Shown here in pieces: positions 43,088-54,224 of a stretch of DNA of 64,000 nucleotides; within the stretch, counting starts at the first letter, position 1; the number at the start of each line of letters is the position of its first letter. The stretch is taken from contig JBBDIX010000084.1 of the NCBI GenBank assembly GCA_040880235.1, positions 1 through 64,000 on the forward strand, read 5' to 3'. The DNA is from JBBDIX01 sp040880235 (lineage in GTDB: Bacteria; Actinomycetota; Nitriliruptoria; Nitriliruptorales; Nitriliruptoraceae). A program made the translations under genes and the position numbers. The notes beneath the pieces are model-generated. The model saw only the letters and a program-made list of their open reading frames with translations. It did not search any database and had not been told where the DNA came from.

Positions 43088-44250
43088 GTGGTCACCCCGG
43101 CGCCGACCTGCGGGAGCACGGCGGCGATCCGGTCTCGTTGCCGACAGAAGGCACACACGTCGGTCACGGTCGGCATCCCACACTCCTCACACTCGGACAG
43201 GGTCACGGACGCCTCGTCGGACCCGGCGGCGAACGCCGCGCGACGTTCGAGGAACCCGAACAGCAGTTGCGCCTTGACCCCCGGGGTCGCGGCCTCCAGC
43301 AGGTCGAGCGCCGCCTTGAGCTCCTGGCCGGTGTTGCCGTCGACCAGTGGGCACTCCTCGACGACGTAGTCGATGCCCTTCACGACACAGTAGGCCGCGG
43401 TCTCACGTTCGGAGAGCCGGTACAGGGGCTTGCAGCGTCGCACCTGGTTGTCGCCCGACGCCTCCAGCAGGGGCTGCTGGCGTGCGAGCATGCCGTCGTT
43501 CCACCGCAGCAGGTTGCCCAGCAGCACCGCGGCCTCGTCATCGAGGTTGTGACCGGTGACGACCACGTCGTAGCCATGATCGACCGCGACCCGGTTGAAC
43601 ACGTAGCGCTTCGACAGACCGCACACCCCGCAGGCGCCCCGCCCGGTCGCACGCGCGGCCGTCGGCGTGGTGTAGCCGTAGGTGTCGGCGAGGTCGACGA
43701 CGTGCAGCAGGGCGCTCCGGGCGTCCGCGAAGCCGCGACACACCTCGAGGCTCCGCGTCGAGTAGCCCCCGATGCCCAGTCCCACGTACAGCCCGTCGAC
43801 GCGGTAGCCCAGGTCGAGCAGCACGTCCCACAGAGCGAGCGAGTCCTTGCCGCCGGAGACGGCGATCAGCAGCCGGTCTGCGTAGGAGAACATTCGTGAC
43901 GGACCGTCGCTGCGTTCTCCGGGCGGTTGGTCGATCGCCCGGCGCACCTGGCGTGTGACGTGGTCCGGATAGTGCTCGGCGCACCACGCCGCACGGTGGC
44001 GGCGCTCCTCGATGACGGCGGTGGCCCGGCACTCGGCACACCGGGGCACGGAGTCCGATCCGCCGGAGATCACCGGGCGGACCTCGACCGAGGCGTCATC
44101 GCCCAGCACGTGCGATCCCGTCACCAGCTGGCCGTCACTGATGACCAGCACCGTGTGCGGCGCGATGTCCAGCGCGTCGAGCAGATCGTCGACACGCAGA
44201 GGCCCGTCCACGTCCTGGACCCGATCCGGGTGGCGAAGGCTGACCTGCAC
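43084..44250 (-). CDS. ttuA: Fusion of a ubiquitin-like (MoaD/ThiS/TtuB-type) domain to a TtuA tRNA 2-thiouridine synthetase
   Basis: 388 residues from GTG at 44250 (GAGGAG five bases upstream). Residues 1-64 form a MoaD/ThiS-like beta-grasp (VDDLLDALDIAPHTVLVISDG, in outline) ending VRPVISGG, the Gly-Gly end of sulfur carriers. Residues 71-93 form the TtuA zinc finger (CxxC...CxxH). The PP-loop SGGKDS is at 132-137. Cys207 and Cys210 (ACGVC) and Cys300 (EECP) match the [4Fe-4S] ligands, and Cys354/357/366/369 the C-terminal zinc site. TtuA thiolates U54 of tRNA using sulfur from TtuB. Here carrier and enzyme are one chain. It is coupled to trmI by GTGA. TilS is rejected because the zinc fingers and GHNLDDEAAVLLGNLL motif are TtuA-like. 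Confidence 0.88.
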   Translation of the reverse strand: MQVSLRHPDRVQDVDGPLRVDDLLDALDIAPHTVLVISDGQLVTGSHVLGDDASVEVRPVISGGSDSVPRCAECRATAVIEERRHRAAWCAEHYPDHVTRQVRRAIDQPPGERSDGPSRMFSYADRLLIAVSGGKDSLALWDVLLDLGYRVDGLYVGLGIGGYSTRSLEVCRGFADARSALLHVVDLADTYGYTTPTAARATGRGACGVCGLSKRYVFNRVAVDHGYDVVVTGHNLDDEAAVLLGNLLRWNDGMLARQQPLLEASGDNQVRRCKPLYRLSERETAAYCVVKGIDYVVEECPLVDGNTGQELKAALDLLEAATPGVKAQLLFGFLERRAAFAAGSDEASVTLSECEECGMPTVTDVCAFCRQRDRIAAVLPQVGAGVTT

Positions 44251-44323
44251 GCTGACTCCTCGACGGCGGACGGCCCGGCGCATGCGCGCCTCCCGGGAGC
44301 GGTACGGCCCGGACCGAACGAGG

Positions 44324-46684
<2,361 letters not shown>

Positions 46685-46720
46685 GCACTCACCTCGAGAT
46701 CGTCACGCCGACCAGGACCG

Positions 46721-47275
46721 TCACGCCGGGTAGGGCACCTGACAGAACCCATGGTTGCAGTACCCGTTCGGGTTCCGCGCCAGGTACTGCTGATGCGCGT
46801 CCTCGGCGATCCACCACCGATCCCGATCCGAGATCTCGGTGGTGATCGCGCCCTCGCCGATGCGACGCAGTGCGTCCTGGTAGCGATCACGCGACGCCTG
46901 TGCGACGAGACGCTGCTCCTCGGACGTGACGAGGATGATCGAACGGTACTGCGAACCGACGTCGTTGCCCTGCCGCATCCCCTGGGTCGGATCGTGGTTC
47001 TCCCAGAATGCACGCAGCAGCGCCTCGTAGGACACCACCGCGGGATCGAACACGACCCCGACGACCTCCGCGTGTCCGGTCGTCGACGTGCACACCTGCT
47101 CGTACGTGGGCTGCTCGGTCTCACCACCCGCATAGGCCGCGAACGTCGTCCACACGCCGTCCATCTGCCAGTAGATGCGTTCCACGCCCCAGAAGCAGCC
47201 CATGCCGAACAGCGCCAGTTCGTGCCCGTCAGGCCACGGGGGCTGCAGTGGGTTCCCGGTCACCAGGTGCGGCAC
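46721..47275 (-). CDS. msrA: Peptide methionine (S)-S-oxide reductase
   Basis: 184 residues from GTG at 47275 (AGGAG six bases upstream). It repairs oxidised methionine. The catalytic motif is GCFWGVER (Cys27), with TYEQVCTSTTGHAEVV, FWENHDPTQGMRQGNDVGSQYRS and a C-terminal Cys pair around YCNHGFC for resolving. The leader VPHLVTGNPLQPPWP is typical of the actinobacterial long form. The longer frame to 47401 lacks similarity. It is divergent from gpmA with 116 bp between starts. Confidence 0.94.
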   Translation of the reverse strand: MPHLVTGNPLQPPWPDGHELALFGMGCFWGVERIYWQMDGVWTTFAAYAGGETEQPTYEQVCTSTTGHAEVVGVVFDPAVVSYEALLRAFWENHDPTQGMRQGNDVGSQYRSIILVTSEEQRLVAQASRDRYQDALRRIGEGAITTEISDRDRWWIAEDAHQQYLARNPNGYCNHGFCQVPYPA

Positions 47276-47391
47276 GTCAGGCTCCTGTCGAGGTGCGGGC
47301 AGACGGTACCTCCCGGTGCGAAGTGACCGTCTACGCTCGCCGCGGCCTCGGCGACCGGGGCCACCGCCCGTCTCCGGACCAGGGGTCCCGC

Positions 47392-48000
47392 GTGCCCACA
47401 CTCGCCATCGTCCGCCACGGTCAGTCCCTGTGGAACCTCGAGAACCGTTTCACCGGCTGGGTCGACGTGCCGTTGACCCTGAAGGGTGAGGCCGAGGCCC
47501 GCCGAGCCGGGGAGCGCCTCAGCGGGCGCTCGTTCGACGTCGCCTACACGTCGGCACTGACCCGCGCGCAGGAGACCCTGCGGATCATGCTGGACACCAT
47601 GGGTGACGTCGTGCCGATCATCCGTGACCCGGCCCTCAACGAACGCCACTATGGCGACCTGCAGGGGCTGAACAAGCAGCGCACGGCCGAGGAGTACGGC
47701 GAGGACCAGGTCCGCATCTGGCGGCGCTCGTTCTCCACCCCACCGCCGAACGGTGAGGCGCTGGAGAACACGGCCGCACGTACCCTGCCATTCTTCGACC
47801 GGGCCATCCTCGGTGACATCGCGCAGGGCAAGGACGTGCTGGTCGTCGCCCACGGCAACTCCAACCGCTCGATCGTGATGCAGCTCGACGAGCTCAGCGA
47901 GGACGAGGTGCTCGCGCTCGAACTGGGCACGGGCGTGCCGCTGCTGTACGACCTCGCCGAGGACGGCACCGTGCGCGGCAAGGAGATCCTGGACGACTGA
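47392..48000 (+). CDS. gpmA: 2,3-bisphosphoglycerate-dependent phosphoglycerate mutase
   Basis: 202 residues from GTG at 47392 (AGGGG six bases upstream). It is a glycolytic enzyme interconverting 2- and 3-phosphoglycerate. The active-site VRHGQSLWN has phospho-His9; TGWVDVPLTLKGEAEA, TSALTRAQETL, NERHYGDLQGLNK and VVAHGNSNRSIV (second His) complete the dPGM set. Slightly shorter than E. coli GpmA (250). The frame is open far upstream but without similarity. It lies 71 bp before chdC. Confidence 0.93.
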   Translation: MPTLAIVRHGQSLWNLENRFTGWVDVPLTLKGEAEARRAGERLSGRSFDVAYTSALTRAQETLRIMLDTMGDVVPIIRDPALNERHYGDLQGLNKQRTAEEYGEDQVRIWRRSFSTPPPNGEALENTAARTLPFFDRAILGDIAQGKDVLVVAHGNSNRSIVMQLDELSEDEVLALELGTGVPLLYDLAEDGTVRGKEILDD

Positions 48001-48071
48001 CGGCGCGACCGGGCGCGATCTGGTGCACCGGTAGCCTGCCGGTCACCGTCGTCGCGAGTCGTGGAGGCCAC

Positions 48072-48857
48072 GTGGATCCTGTCCGCCCGTCCGAGGGCAT
48101 GGGTGTCCTGCACCTGTTCCTGCGCGTCGACCATCACGCCGCCACGCAGCTCTCCCCGCAGGCCATCCGCGACACGCGGACCCTGCTCGAGCGCTGGCAG
48201 CAGGACACCCAGCTCCACCTGTTCAGCGTGCTGGGCCACAAGGCCGACGTCATGGTCATGGCGCTCGACGCCGACCTCTCCCGACTTCGCGCCCTGCAGA
48301 CCGAACTGCTGGCCGCAGCGGCACCGGCGCTCGAACTGTCGTGGTCGTACGTGTCGCTCACCGAGGGCAGTGAGTACACCTCGACGCCCGAGCAGTACCG
48401 CGAGGAACTCGCAGCGAAGGGCACGACCGAACCCGATCTCGGGCGTCGGGTCGAGGAGTTCGCCGAGCGGATGCAGAAGTACACGCACGACAAGCTCTAC
48501 CCGGAGATGCCGGCGTGGGAGGTCGCGTGCTTCTACCCGATGTCCCACCGTCGCGAGGGTGCCGACAACTGGTTCTCACTGGACTTCGACGAGCGTCGGC
48601 GCCTCATGCACGACCACGGTCGCAGCGGCCGGGCCTTCACCGGCCGTGTCGTCCAGCTCGTCGCGGGTTCGACCGGGATCGACGACTGGGAGTGGGGGGT
48701 CACCCTCTTCGCCCACGACGTGGGCGATCTCAAGGAGATCGTGTACCGGTTGCGCTACGACGAGGCCTCGGCACGATTCGCCGAGTTCGGACCGTTCGTG
48801 ACCGGACTGCGGCGGTCCCCTGCCGAACTGCTGGCCGAGGTCGGGCTCGACCGCTGA
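48072..48857 (+). CDS. chdC: Coproheme decarboxylase (HemQ/ChdC)
   Basis: 261 residues, chlorite-dismutase fold. In monoderm bacteria this enzyme makes heme b from coproheme in the last step of the coproporphyrin-dependent pathway. Features: VLHLFLRVDHH at the start, YVSLTEGSEYTSTPEQY, FYPMSHRREGADNWFSLDF (about 156-174, actinobacterial signature) and DWEWGVTLFAHDVGDLKEIVY at the C-terminus. Start GTG at 48072. No other heme genes adjoin it. A Nudix hydrolase gene follows after 13 bp. Confidence 0.93.
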   Translation: MDPVRPSEGMGVLHLFLRVDHHAATQLSPQAIRDTRTLLERWQQDTQLHLFSVLGHKADVMVMALDADLSRLRALQTELLAAAAPALELSWSYVSLTEGSEYTSTPEQYREELAAKGTTEPDLGRRVEEFAERMQKYTHDKLYPEMPAWEVACFYPMSHRREGADNWFSLDFDERRRLMHDHGRSGRAFTGRVVQLVAGSTGIDDWEWGVTLFAHDVGDLKEIVYRLRYDEASARFAEFGPFVTGLRRSPAELLAEVGLDR

Positions 48858-48870
48858 GCGACGAGGCCCC

Positions 48871-49407
48871 ATGGACCTGCAGGCCCTGCGTGCCCGCCTC
48901 ACGGATCACCCGTGCCACGACGCCGCCGAACGTGCGGCCGTCGACGCGGCGGTGCACCTGATCGACGCGCGTGACGACCCGTTCGACCAGCAGGACCACG
49001 CGCTGCACCTCACGGCGTCGGCGATCGTCATCGACCCGCAGGGACACGTCCTGCTCCACCGGCATCGTCGCCTCCAGCGGTGGCTGCAGCCCGGTGGGCA
49101 CGTCGAATCCGGCGAGACGGTGGACGTCGCCGCATTACGTGAGACCGTCGAGGAGTCCGGCCTGCCGGTCACCCATCTCCCGGGCGGACCCGCGCTCGTC
49201 CATGTCGACGATCATCCGGGCCCACGCGGTCATCGGCACCTGGACCTGCGGCTCGTGGTGACGGCCAGCGCGTCGGCACCGTTCGCACCGGCGCCCGGCG
49301 AATCCCCTGACCTGAGATGGGTGACGCCCGACGACCCGGCGATCACCGCGGACCCGGGCCTGTCCGCCGCGGTGGCGGCTGCCGTGCGTCACCTCACGCG
49401 ACCCTGA
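48871..49407 (+). CDS. Nudix hydrolase
   Basis: 178 residues. The Nudix box GGHVESGETVDVAALRETVE followed by ESG (about 76-98) is complete, with the catalytic RExxEE. The N-terminal helical part (LRARLTDHPCHDAAERAAVDAAVHLID, in outline) precedes the domain, a layout common in actinobacterial enzymes of unknown nucleotide substrate. The ATG at 48871 follows chdC by 13 bp, so they are probably co-transcribed. It converges on nucS with 7 bp between stops. Confidence 0.9.
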   Translation: MDLQALRARLTDHPCHDAAERAAVDAAVHLIDARDDPFDQQDHALHLTASAIVIDPQGHVLLHRHRRLQRWLQPGGHVESGETVDVAALRETVEESGLPVTHLPGGPALVHVDDHPGPRGHRHLDLRLVVTASASAPFAPAPGESPDLRWVTPDDPAITADPGLSAAVAAAVRHLTRP

Positions 49408-49414
49408 TCGTCCG

Positions 49415-50074
49415 TCAGAAGAGGCGGGCCTGCGGCTCGTCCTCCCCGCGAAGGTTGGCGAGGTCGATCTCGACCCACCCGATCCCCCGGGACTCGGCAA
49501 GCACACGCGCCTGCGGCTTCACCCGGGTGGCGGCGTACAGGCCACGAACCGGACGCAACAGAGGATCACGGTTCATCCGCTCCAGGTACCGGGTGAGCTG
49601 TTCGACGCCGTCGATCTCCCCGATCCGCTTGATCTCCACCGCCACGGCGCCTCCGTCACCGTCCCGGCACAGCAGGTCCACCGGTCCGAGATCGGTTCGG
49701 AACTCCCGCTGCACGAGCGACAGGCCTCCCTCGAGGTGGTGCGGGTGGGCTGCCAACAGTTCCTGCAGTTCTCGCTCGACTCCGTCGAGCACCAACCCCC
49801 GCTCGGTGTCGAGTTCCCAGGCGACCTCCTGCAGGATCTCCTCGATCTCGATGACGAGCTCCTCACCCTTCGGACTGGTGACGGTCCACCGGCCCGGTTC
49901 CTCGCGCAGGGTGTTGGGCGCATTCATCCAGTTGACGGGCTTGTAGGCCCCGACGTCGGCGTGGATCGCGACACAGCCATCGGCCTTGACCATCAGCAGC
50001 CTCACGGCCGACGTCAGCGTGGACGACAGCCGCCCGGCGTAGGTCGCCGAACAGCGCGCCACGACCAGTCGCAT
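49415..50074 (-). CDS. nucS: Mismatch-specific endonuclease NucS (EndoMS)
   Basis: 219 residues. NucS cuts both strands at mismatches and provides mismatch repair in actinobacteria and archaea without MutS/MutL. The N-terminal dimerisation/DNA domain shows RLVVARCSATYAGRL, KADGCVAIHADVGAYKPVNW; the RecB-like nuclease core shows GPVDLLCRDGDGGAVAVEIK (in outline) and GEIDGVEQLTRYLERMNRD. The end QARLF resembles the C-terminal motif that binds the beta clamp. It is transcribed divergently from ychF. Confidence 0.95.
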   Translation of the reverse strand: MRLVVARCSATYAGRLSSTLTSAVRLLMVKADGCVAIHADVGAYKPVNWMNAPNTLREEPGRWTVTSPKGEELVIEIEEILQEVAWELDTERGLVLDGVERELQELLAAHPHHLEGGLSLVQREFRTDLGPVDLLCRDGDGGAVAVEIKRIGEIDGVEQLTRYLERMNRDPLLRPVRGLYAATRVKPQARVLAESRGIGWVEIDLANLRGEDEPQARLF

Positions 50075-50223
50075 CCGCGTCGGCTCCCGTCCGCCCCGCC
50101 TGCCGCGACACGTCTGCGCCGGGCCGGGGCGAACCTAGCGTTTCACCGACGCGGCTACGATCGTGCCGCTCGAGGCGAAACCGGCGTCTCGTGGACCCCG
50201 GCGGCGACGAAGGCGGATCGACG

Positions 50224-51312
50224 ATGCTCAGAGTGGGGCTCGTGGGACTGCCCAACGTCGGCAAGTCGACCCTGTTCAACGCCCTGTCCCAGGCGGGCGC
50301 GCAGGCCGCGAACTTCCCGTTCTGCACCATCGAACCCAACATCGGCGTGGTCGGCGTTCCCGACCAACGGCTCGACCGGCTCGCCGCCCTCAACGCCTCT
50401 GAGCGTGTGGTGCCCACGGCGATCGAGTTCGTCGACATCGCCGGGCTCGTCGCAGGTGCATCGAAGGGCGAGGGCCTCGGCAACCAGTTCCTGGGACACA
50501 TCCGCGAGGTGGACGCCATCTGCCACGTCGTGCGCTGCTTCGACGATCCGGACGTCATTCACGTGGACGGCAGCGTCGACCCGTTGCGCGACATCGAGAT
50601 CCTCGACACCGAGCTCATCCTCAAGGACCTCGAGTCCGTCGAACGTCGCCTCGACCGGGCCCAGCGTTCGGCGAAGAGTGGCGAGGCCGATCTCGTCCGG
50701 GAACGCGACCAGGTCCGTGCCCTCAACGACCACCTCGCCGCCGGCGAACCGGCCCGCACGTTCCCCGGCGAACTCGACGCAGGGCTCTCCCGGGAACTGT
50801 CGCTGCTCACCGCGAAGCCGGTGCTGTACGCGGCGAACGTCGCCGAGTCGGACCTTCCCGACGGCAACGACCACGTCGCCGGCGTGGAGGCACTCGCGGC
50901 GACCCAGCAGGCACAGGTCGTGGTGATCTGTGCACAGGTCGAGGCCGAGCTGGCCGGACTCGACGCCGAGGAGCGCACCGAGTACCTGTCGGAACTCGGG
51001 CTGACCCGCAGCGGACTCGAACGCCTCATCGAACGTGCCTACACGCTGCTCGGCCTCATCACCTTCCTGACGGCCGGACCCAAGGAGTCGCGGGCATGGA
51101 CGGTCCCCGTGGGTTCGACCGCGCCCCGCGCCGCACGCGAGATCCACACCGACTTCGAACGGGGCTTCATCCGGGCCGAGGTGATCTCGTACGACGACTA
51201 CGACCGCCTCGGCAGCGAGGCAGCAGCACGTGATGCAGGGCGCCTGCGTGTCGAGGGCAAGGACTACGTCGTCGTCGACGGCGACGTCATCCACTTCCGA
51301 TTCAACGTCTGA
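50224..51312 (+). CDS. ychF: Redox-regulated ATPase/GTPase YchF (Obg family)
   Basis: 362 residues from ATG at 50224; an ATG at 50191 would add 11 non-conserved residues. The P-loop is GLPNVGKSTLFNAL (about 6-19), with FPFCTIEPNIG, VDIAGLVAGASKGEGLGNQFL (Walker B, in outline) and the ATP-preferring NVAESD in the G4 position. A coiled-coil insertion and a C-terminal TGS domain (DFERGFIRAEVISYDDY, GRLRVEGKDYVVVDGD) follow. YchF is a ribosome-associated stress protein. A 62-residue unknown gene follows after 14 bp. Confidence 0.95.
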   Translation: MLRVGLVGLPNVGKSTLFNALSQAGAQAANFPFCTIEPNIGVVGVPDQRLDRLAALNASERVVPTAIEFVDIAGLVAGASKGEGLGNQFLGHIREVDAICHVVRCFDDPDVIHVDGSVDPLRDIEILDTELILKDLESVERRLDRAQRSAKSGEADLVRERDQVRALNDHLAAGEPARTFPGELDAGLSRELSLLTAKPVLYAANVAESDLPDGNDHVAGVEALAATQQAQVVVICAQVEAELAGLDAEERTEYLSELGLTRSGLERLIERAYTLLGLITFLTAGPKESRAWTVPVGSTAPRAAREIHTDFERGFIRAEVISYDDYDRLGSEAAARDAGRLRVEGKDYVVVDGDVIHFRFNV

Positions 51313-51326
51313 GCGCAGGAGTCATC

Positions 51327-51515
51327 ATGACCCGCACGGAACCGATCACCCGACTCGAGGTTGCGGCCTGTCCGACCCACCGGCTCGACGTTCGTCACTA
51401 CACCACGTTCGCCGTCGGCTGCACCTGCCTCAACGACGGTCGCCGCGAGGAACTCGCCCGCCGGCTGGAACAGGCGCGCGCCGAGGGCAACCCCCTGGCC
51501 GAGATGGCCGAGTGA
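51327..51515 (+). CDS. Hypothetical 62-residue protein
   Basis: I recognise no family. The protein has three cysteines (CPTH, then VGCTCLND) and a C-terminal amphipathic helix REELARRLEQARAEG. The start at 51327 follows a GCAGGAG site, good for translation. It lies 14 bp after ychF on the same strand and 76 bp before pepN. The Cys/His content hints at metal binding, but this is weak. Confidence 0.55.
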   Translation: MTRTEPITRLEVAACPTHRLDVRHYTTFAVGCTCLNDGRREELARRLEQARAEGNPLAEMAE

Positions 51516-51591
51516 TCCACCGCCGGATGGTCGACGCCGGGCCGCGACACGGCGCGTAGCCTTCCGGCCGACGCGACGTCGATGAGGTGAC

Positions 51592-54193
51592 ATGACCAAC
51601 CGACCACAGGCAGTACGTGAGAACCTGACACGCGACGAGGCCCGGCTGCGACGGCTGTTCGTCGGCGAGGTCATGACCAGCGTGCACGTCGAGATCGACG
51701 ACGACCCGGACACCTTCGGGTCGACCACCGACCTGGTGTTCGAGGTCCGCACGGCCGGTGAGGTCTTCGTCGACCTCACTGCCGCCGAGGTCCGCAGCGT
51801 CGAACTCGACGGTTCCCCGCTCGGCCCCGACGCGGTGGCACCAACCCGCCTGCTGCTCGGGCACGTCGAACCGGGCGAGCACCGCCTCCACGTGCAGGCA
51901 CGCATGGCCTACCAGCACGAGGGCAACGGCCTGCACCGTTTCGTCGACCCGTCTGACGACCGCCTCTACCTGCACAGTCAGTTCGAGCCGTTCGACGCCC
52001 ACCTGGTGTACGCCTGCTTCGACCAGCCCGACCTCAAGACGCGCTTCACGCTCTCCGTCGAGGCACCCGCGGACTGGGTCGTGATCTCCAACGGCGACGT
52101 GCTCGATCGGCCCGTCGACGGGACGGCCGGCACCTGGCGGTTCGCCACCACACCGCTGCTGAGCACCTACGTCACGGGCCAGGTGNNNNNNNNNNGCCGG
52201 GCACTACACGGCGACCAGTGCCGAGTACACCCGTGACGACGGCTCCGTACTGCCACTGGGCCTGTACGTCCGGCGCTCGCTCGCCGAGCACCTCGACCCC
52301 GACGAGATCCTTGACGTCACGCGTCAGGGCTTCGACTTCTTCGAGTCGGTGTTCGACCAGCCCTATCCGTTCTCGAAGTACGACCAGCTGTTCGTGCCCG
52401 AGTTCTCTGCTGGCGCCATGGAGAACCCGGGGTGCGTGACGTTCTCCGAGGCCTACGTCTTCCGGTCCCGGGTGACCGACGCACAACGGGAACGCCGCGC
52501 CGAGACCATCCTGCACGAGATGGCGCACATGTGGTTCGGCGACCTCGTCACCATGCGGTGGTGGGACGACCTCTGGCTCAACGAGTCCTTCGCGACGTTC
52601 ATGTCACAGCTCGCCCTGATCGAGAGCACACGCTGGACGCAGGCATGGGTGACGTTCCTCGATGCGCTCAAGGCGTGGGCGAAGCAGCAGGACCAGCTTC
52701 CGTCGACCCACCCGGTTGCCGACGACATGCCCGACGTGGAGTCCGTCCACCAGAACTTCGACGGGATCACGTACGCCAAGGGTGCGTCGGTGCTGCGTCA
52801 ACTGGTGGCCTGGGTCGGTCAGGACGAGTTCTTCGCCGGGTGCCGCCAGTACTTCGCGGACCACGCCTGGGACAACACGGACCTCGCGGACTTCCTGGCC
52901 GCCCTGGAACGTGCGAGCGGTCGCGACCTCGAAGCGTGGCGTGACGAGTGGCTGCTGACGACCGGCGTCAACGAACTCGTCCCGCGAATCCAGCTCGACG
53001 GGACGAACTACGCGAGCGTCGCGATCGAGCAGCGGGACGAGGCGCCGACATGGGCCGGTCTGGCCGGACTGCCCGACCACACCCCGGTACTGCGACGCCA
53101 CCGCATCGCCGTGGGCGTGTACGACCGCACCAGCGACGGGCTCGTGCGTCGCGAACGGGTCGAGGTGGACGTGGAGGGCGAACGCACCCCGGTCGACGCA
53201 CTCACGGGGGTCCGAGCCGGTGATGTCCTGCTGCTCAACGACGACGACCTGACCTACGCCAAGGTTCGCCTCGACGCCGACACCACTCGGGCCGTGGTCC
53301 GTGACCTGCACACCTTCGTCGACCCCCTGCCGCGCGCACTCGTGTGGAGCACCGCGTGGGACATGGTGCGCGACGCGCGGATGCCCACGCGGCGGTTCGT
53401 GGAGATGATCCGCGAGAACCTCGACCACGAGACCGTCGTCGGTGTGGTGCAGCGACTCCAGCTGCGCGCCATCGGGGCCGTCGAACGCTACGCGGCACCC
53501 GACCATCGCGCGGTCCTGCTCTCCCAACTCGCCGACCAGGCCAGCACGCGTGTCGAGGCGGCCGAACCCGGCAGCGATCTCCAGCTCGCCTGGGTGCGAC
53601 ACTGGGCGTCGGCCGCCGGGACCGATCAGGGGCACCTCGCCGCCGTGGCACGGCTGCTCGACGGAGACCTCCGTGTCGACGGGCTGGAGGTCGACACGGA
53701 TCTGCGCTGGCACCTGGTGACGTGTCTGGCGCAGACCGGCGCCATCGACGACGCACGTATCGACGAGGAGCTCGCGCGCGATCCGACCGACCTCGGCGCG
53801 CGACACGCAGCCACGGCGCGCGCCAGCCAGCCCACGGACGCCGCGAAGCAGAAGGCGTGGGACCAGCTCCTCACCGAGGAGCTCTCGCACACGCTGTCGC
53901 GGCACCTCATCAGCGGATTCGCCCGCATCGACCAGGAGCAGGTGCTGGCGCCGTACGTGGACCGCTACCTCGACGTCCTCGACGACGTCTGGGAACAGCG
54001 GTCGCTCGACTGGGCGATCGAGTTCTCGACCGGAACCTTTCCCCACTGGGCCGCCTCGCAGGCGCTGGTGACGCGCGTGGACGTGCGGCTGTCGGACGAC
54101 CTGCCGCGACCCCTGCGCCGCGTGCTGCTCGAAGAACGCGACACCCTGATGCGCAGCATCGCCGGGCGTCGCCATGACGCCGACGCGGACTGA
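51592..54193 (+). CDS. pepN: Aminopeptidase N (M1 metalloprotease), interrupted by an assembly gap
   Basis: The gene is intact apart from a 10-N join at 52186-52195. The first 198 codons (51592-52185) end ...YVTGQV and the rest (52196-54193) resume AGHYTATSAEY one frame over. If the Ns are removed the frame is continuous, giving 863 residues, close to mycobacterial PepN (861). It removes N-terminal residues from peptides. GAMENPG binds the substrate amine; the zinc site is HEMAHMWFGD with a downstream Glu in WLNESFATF (about 305-309 and 328). Not a pseudogene. The carbonic anhydrase gene follows. Confidence 0.9.
52186..52195. other. Assembly gap (10 N) inside pepN
   Basis: The flanking codons join in frame if the gap length is zero (or a multiple of three) and the family alignment needs no extra residues there. 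The ten Ns are therefore a placeholder, and the apparent frameshift is artificial. Confidence 0.95.
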
Positions 54194-54224
54194 GCACGCC
54201 CGACACATCCTCGAGGTGCACACG

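Noticed and set aside
43084..44250. TilS or TtcA assignment for the PP-loop protein
   Set aside because: The two zinc-binding sites, the SGGKDSLALWD loop and the GHNLDDEAAVLLGNLL motif fit TtuA; the TilS C-terminal domain is absent and m1A58 enzyme TrmI is adjacent.
52186..52236. pepN as a frameshifted pseudogene
   Set aside because: The frame change occurs exactly at the ten Ns; deleting them restores a full-length, motif-complete gene.
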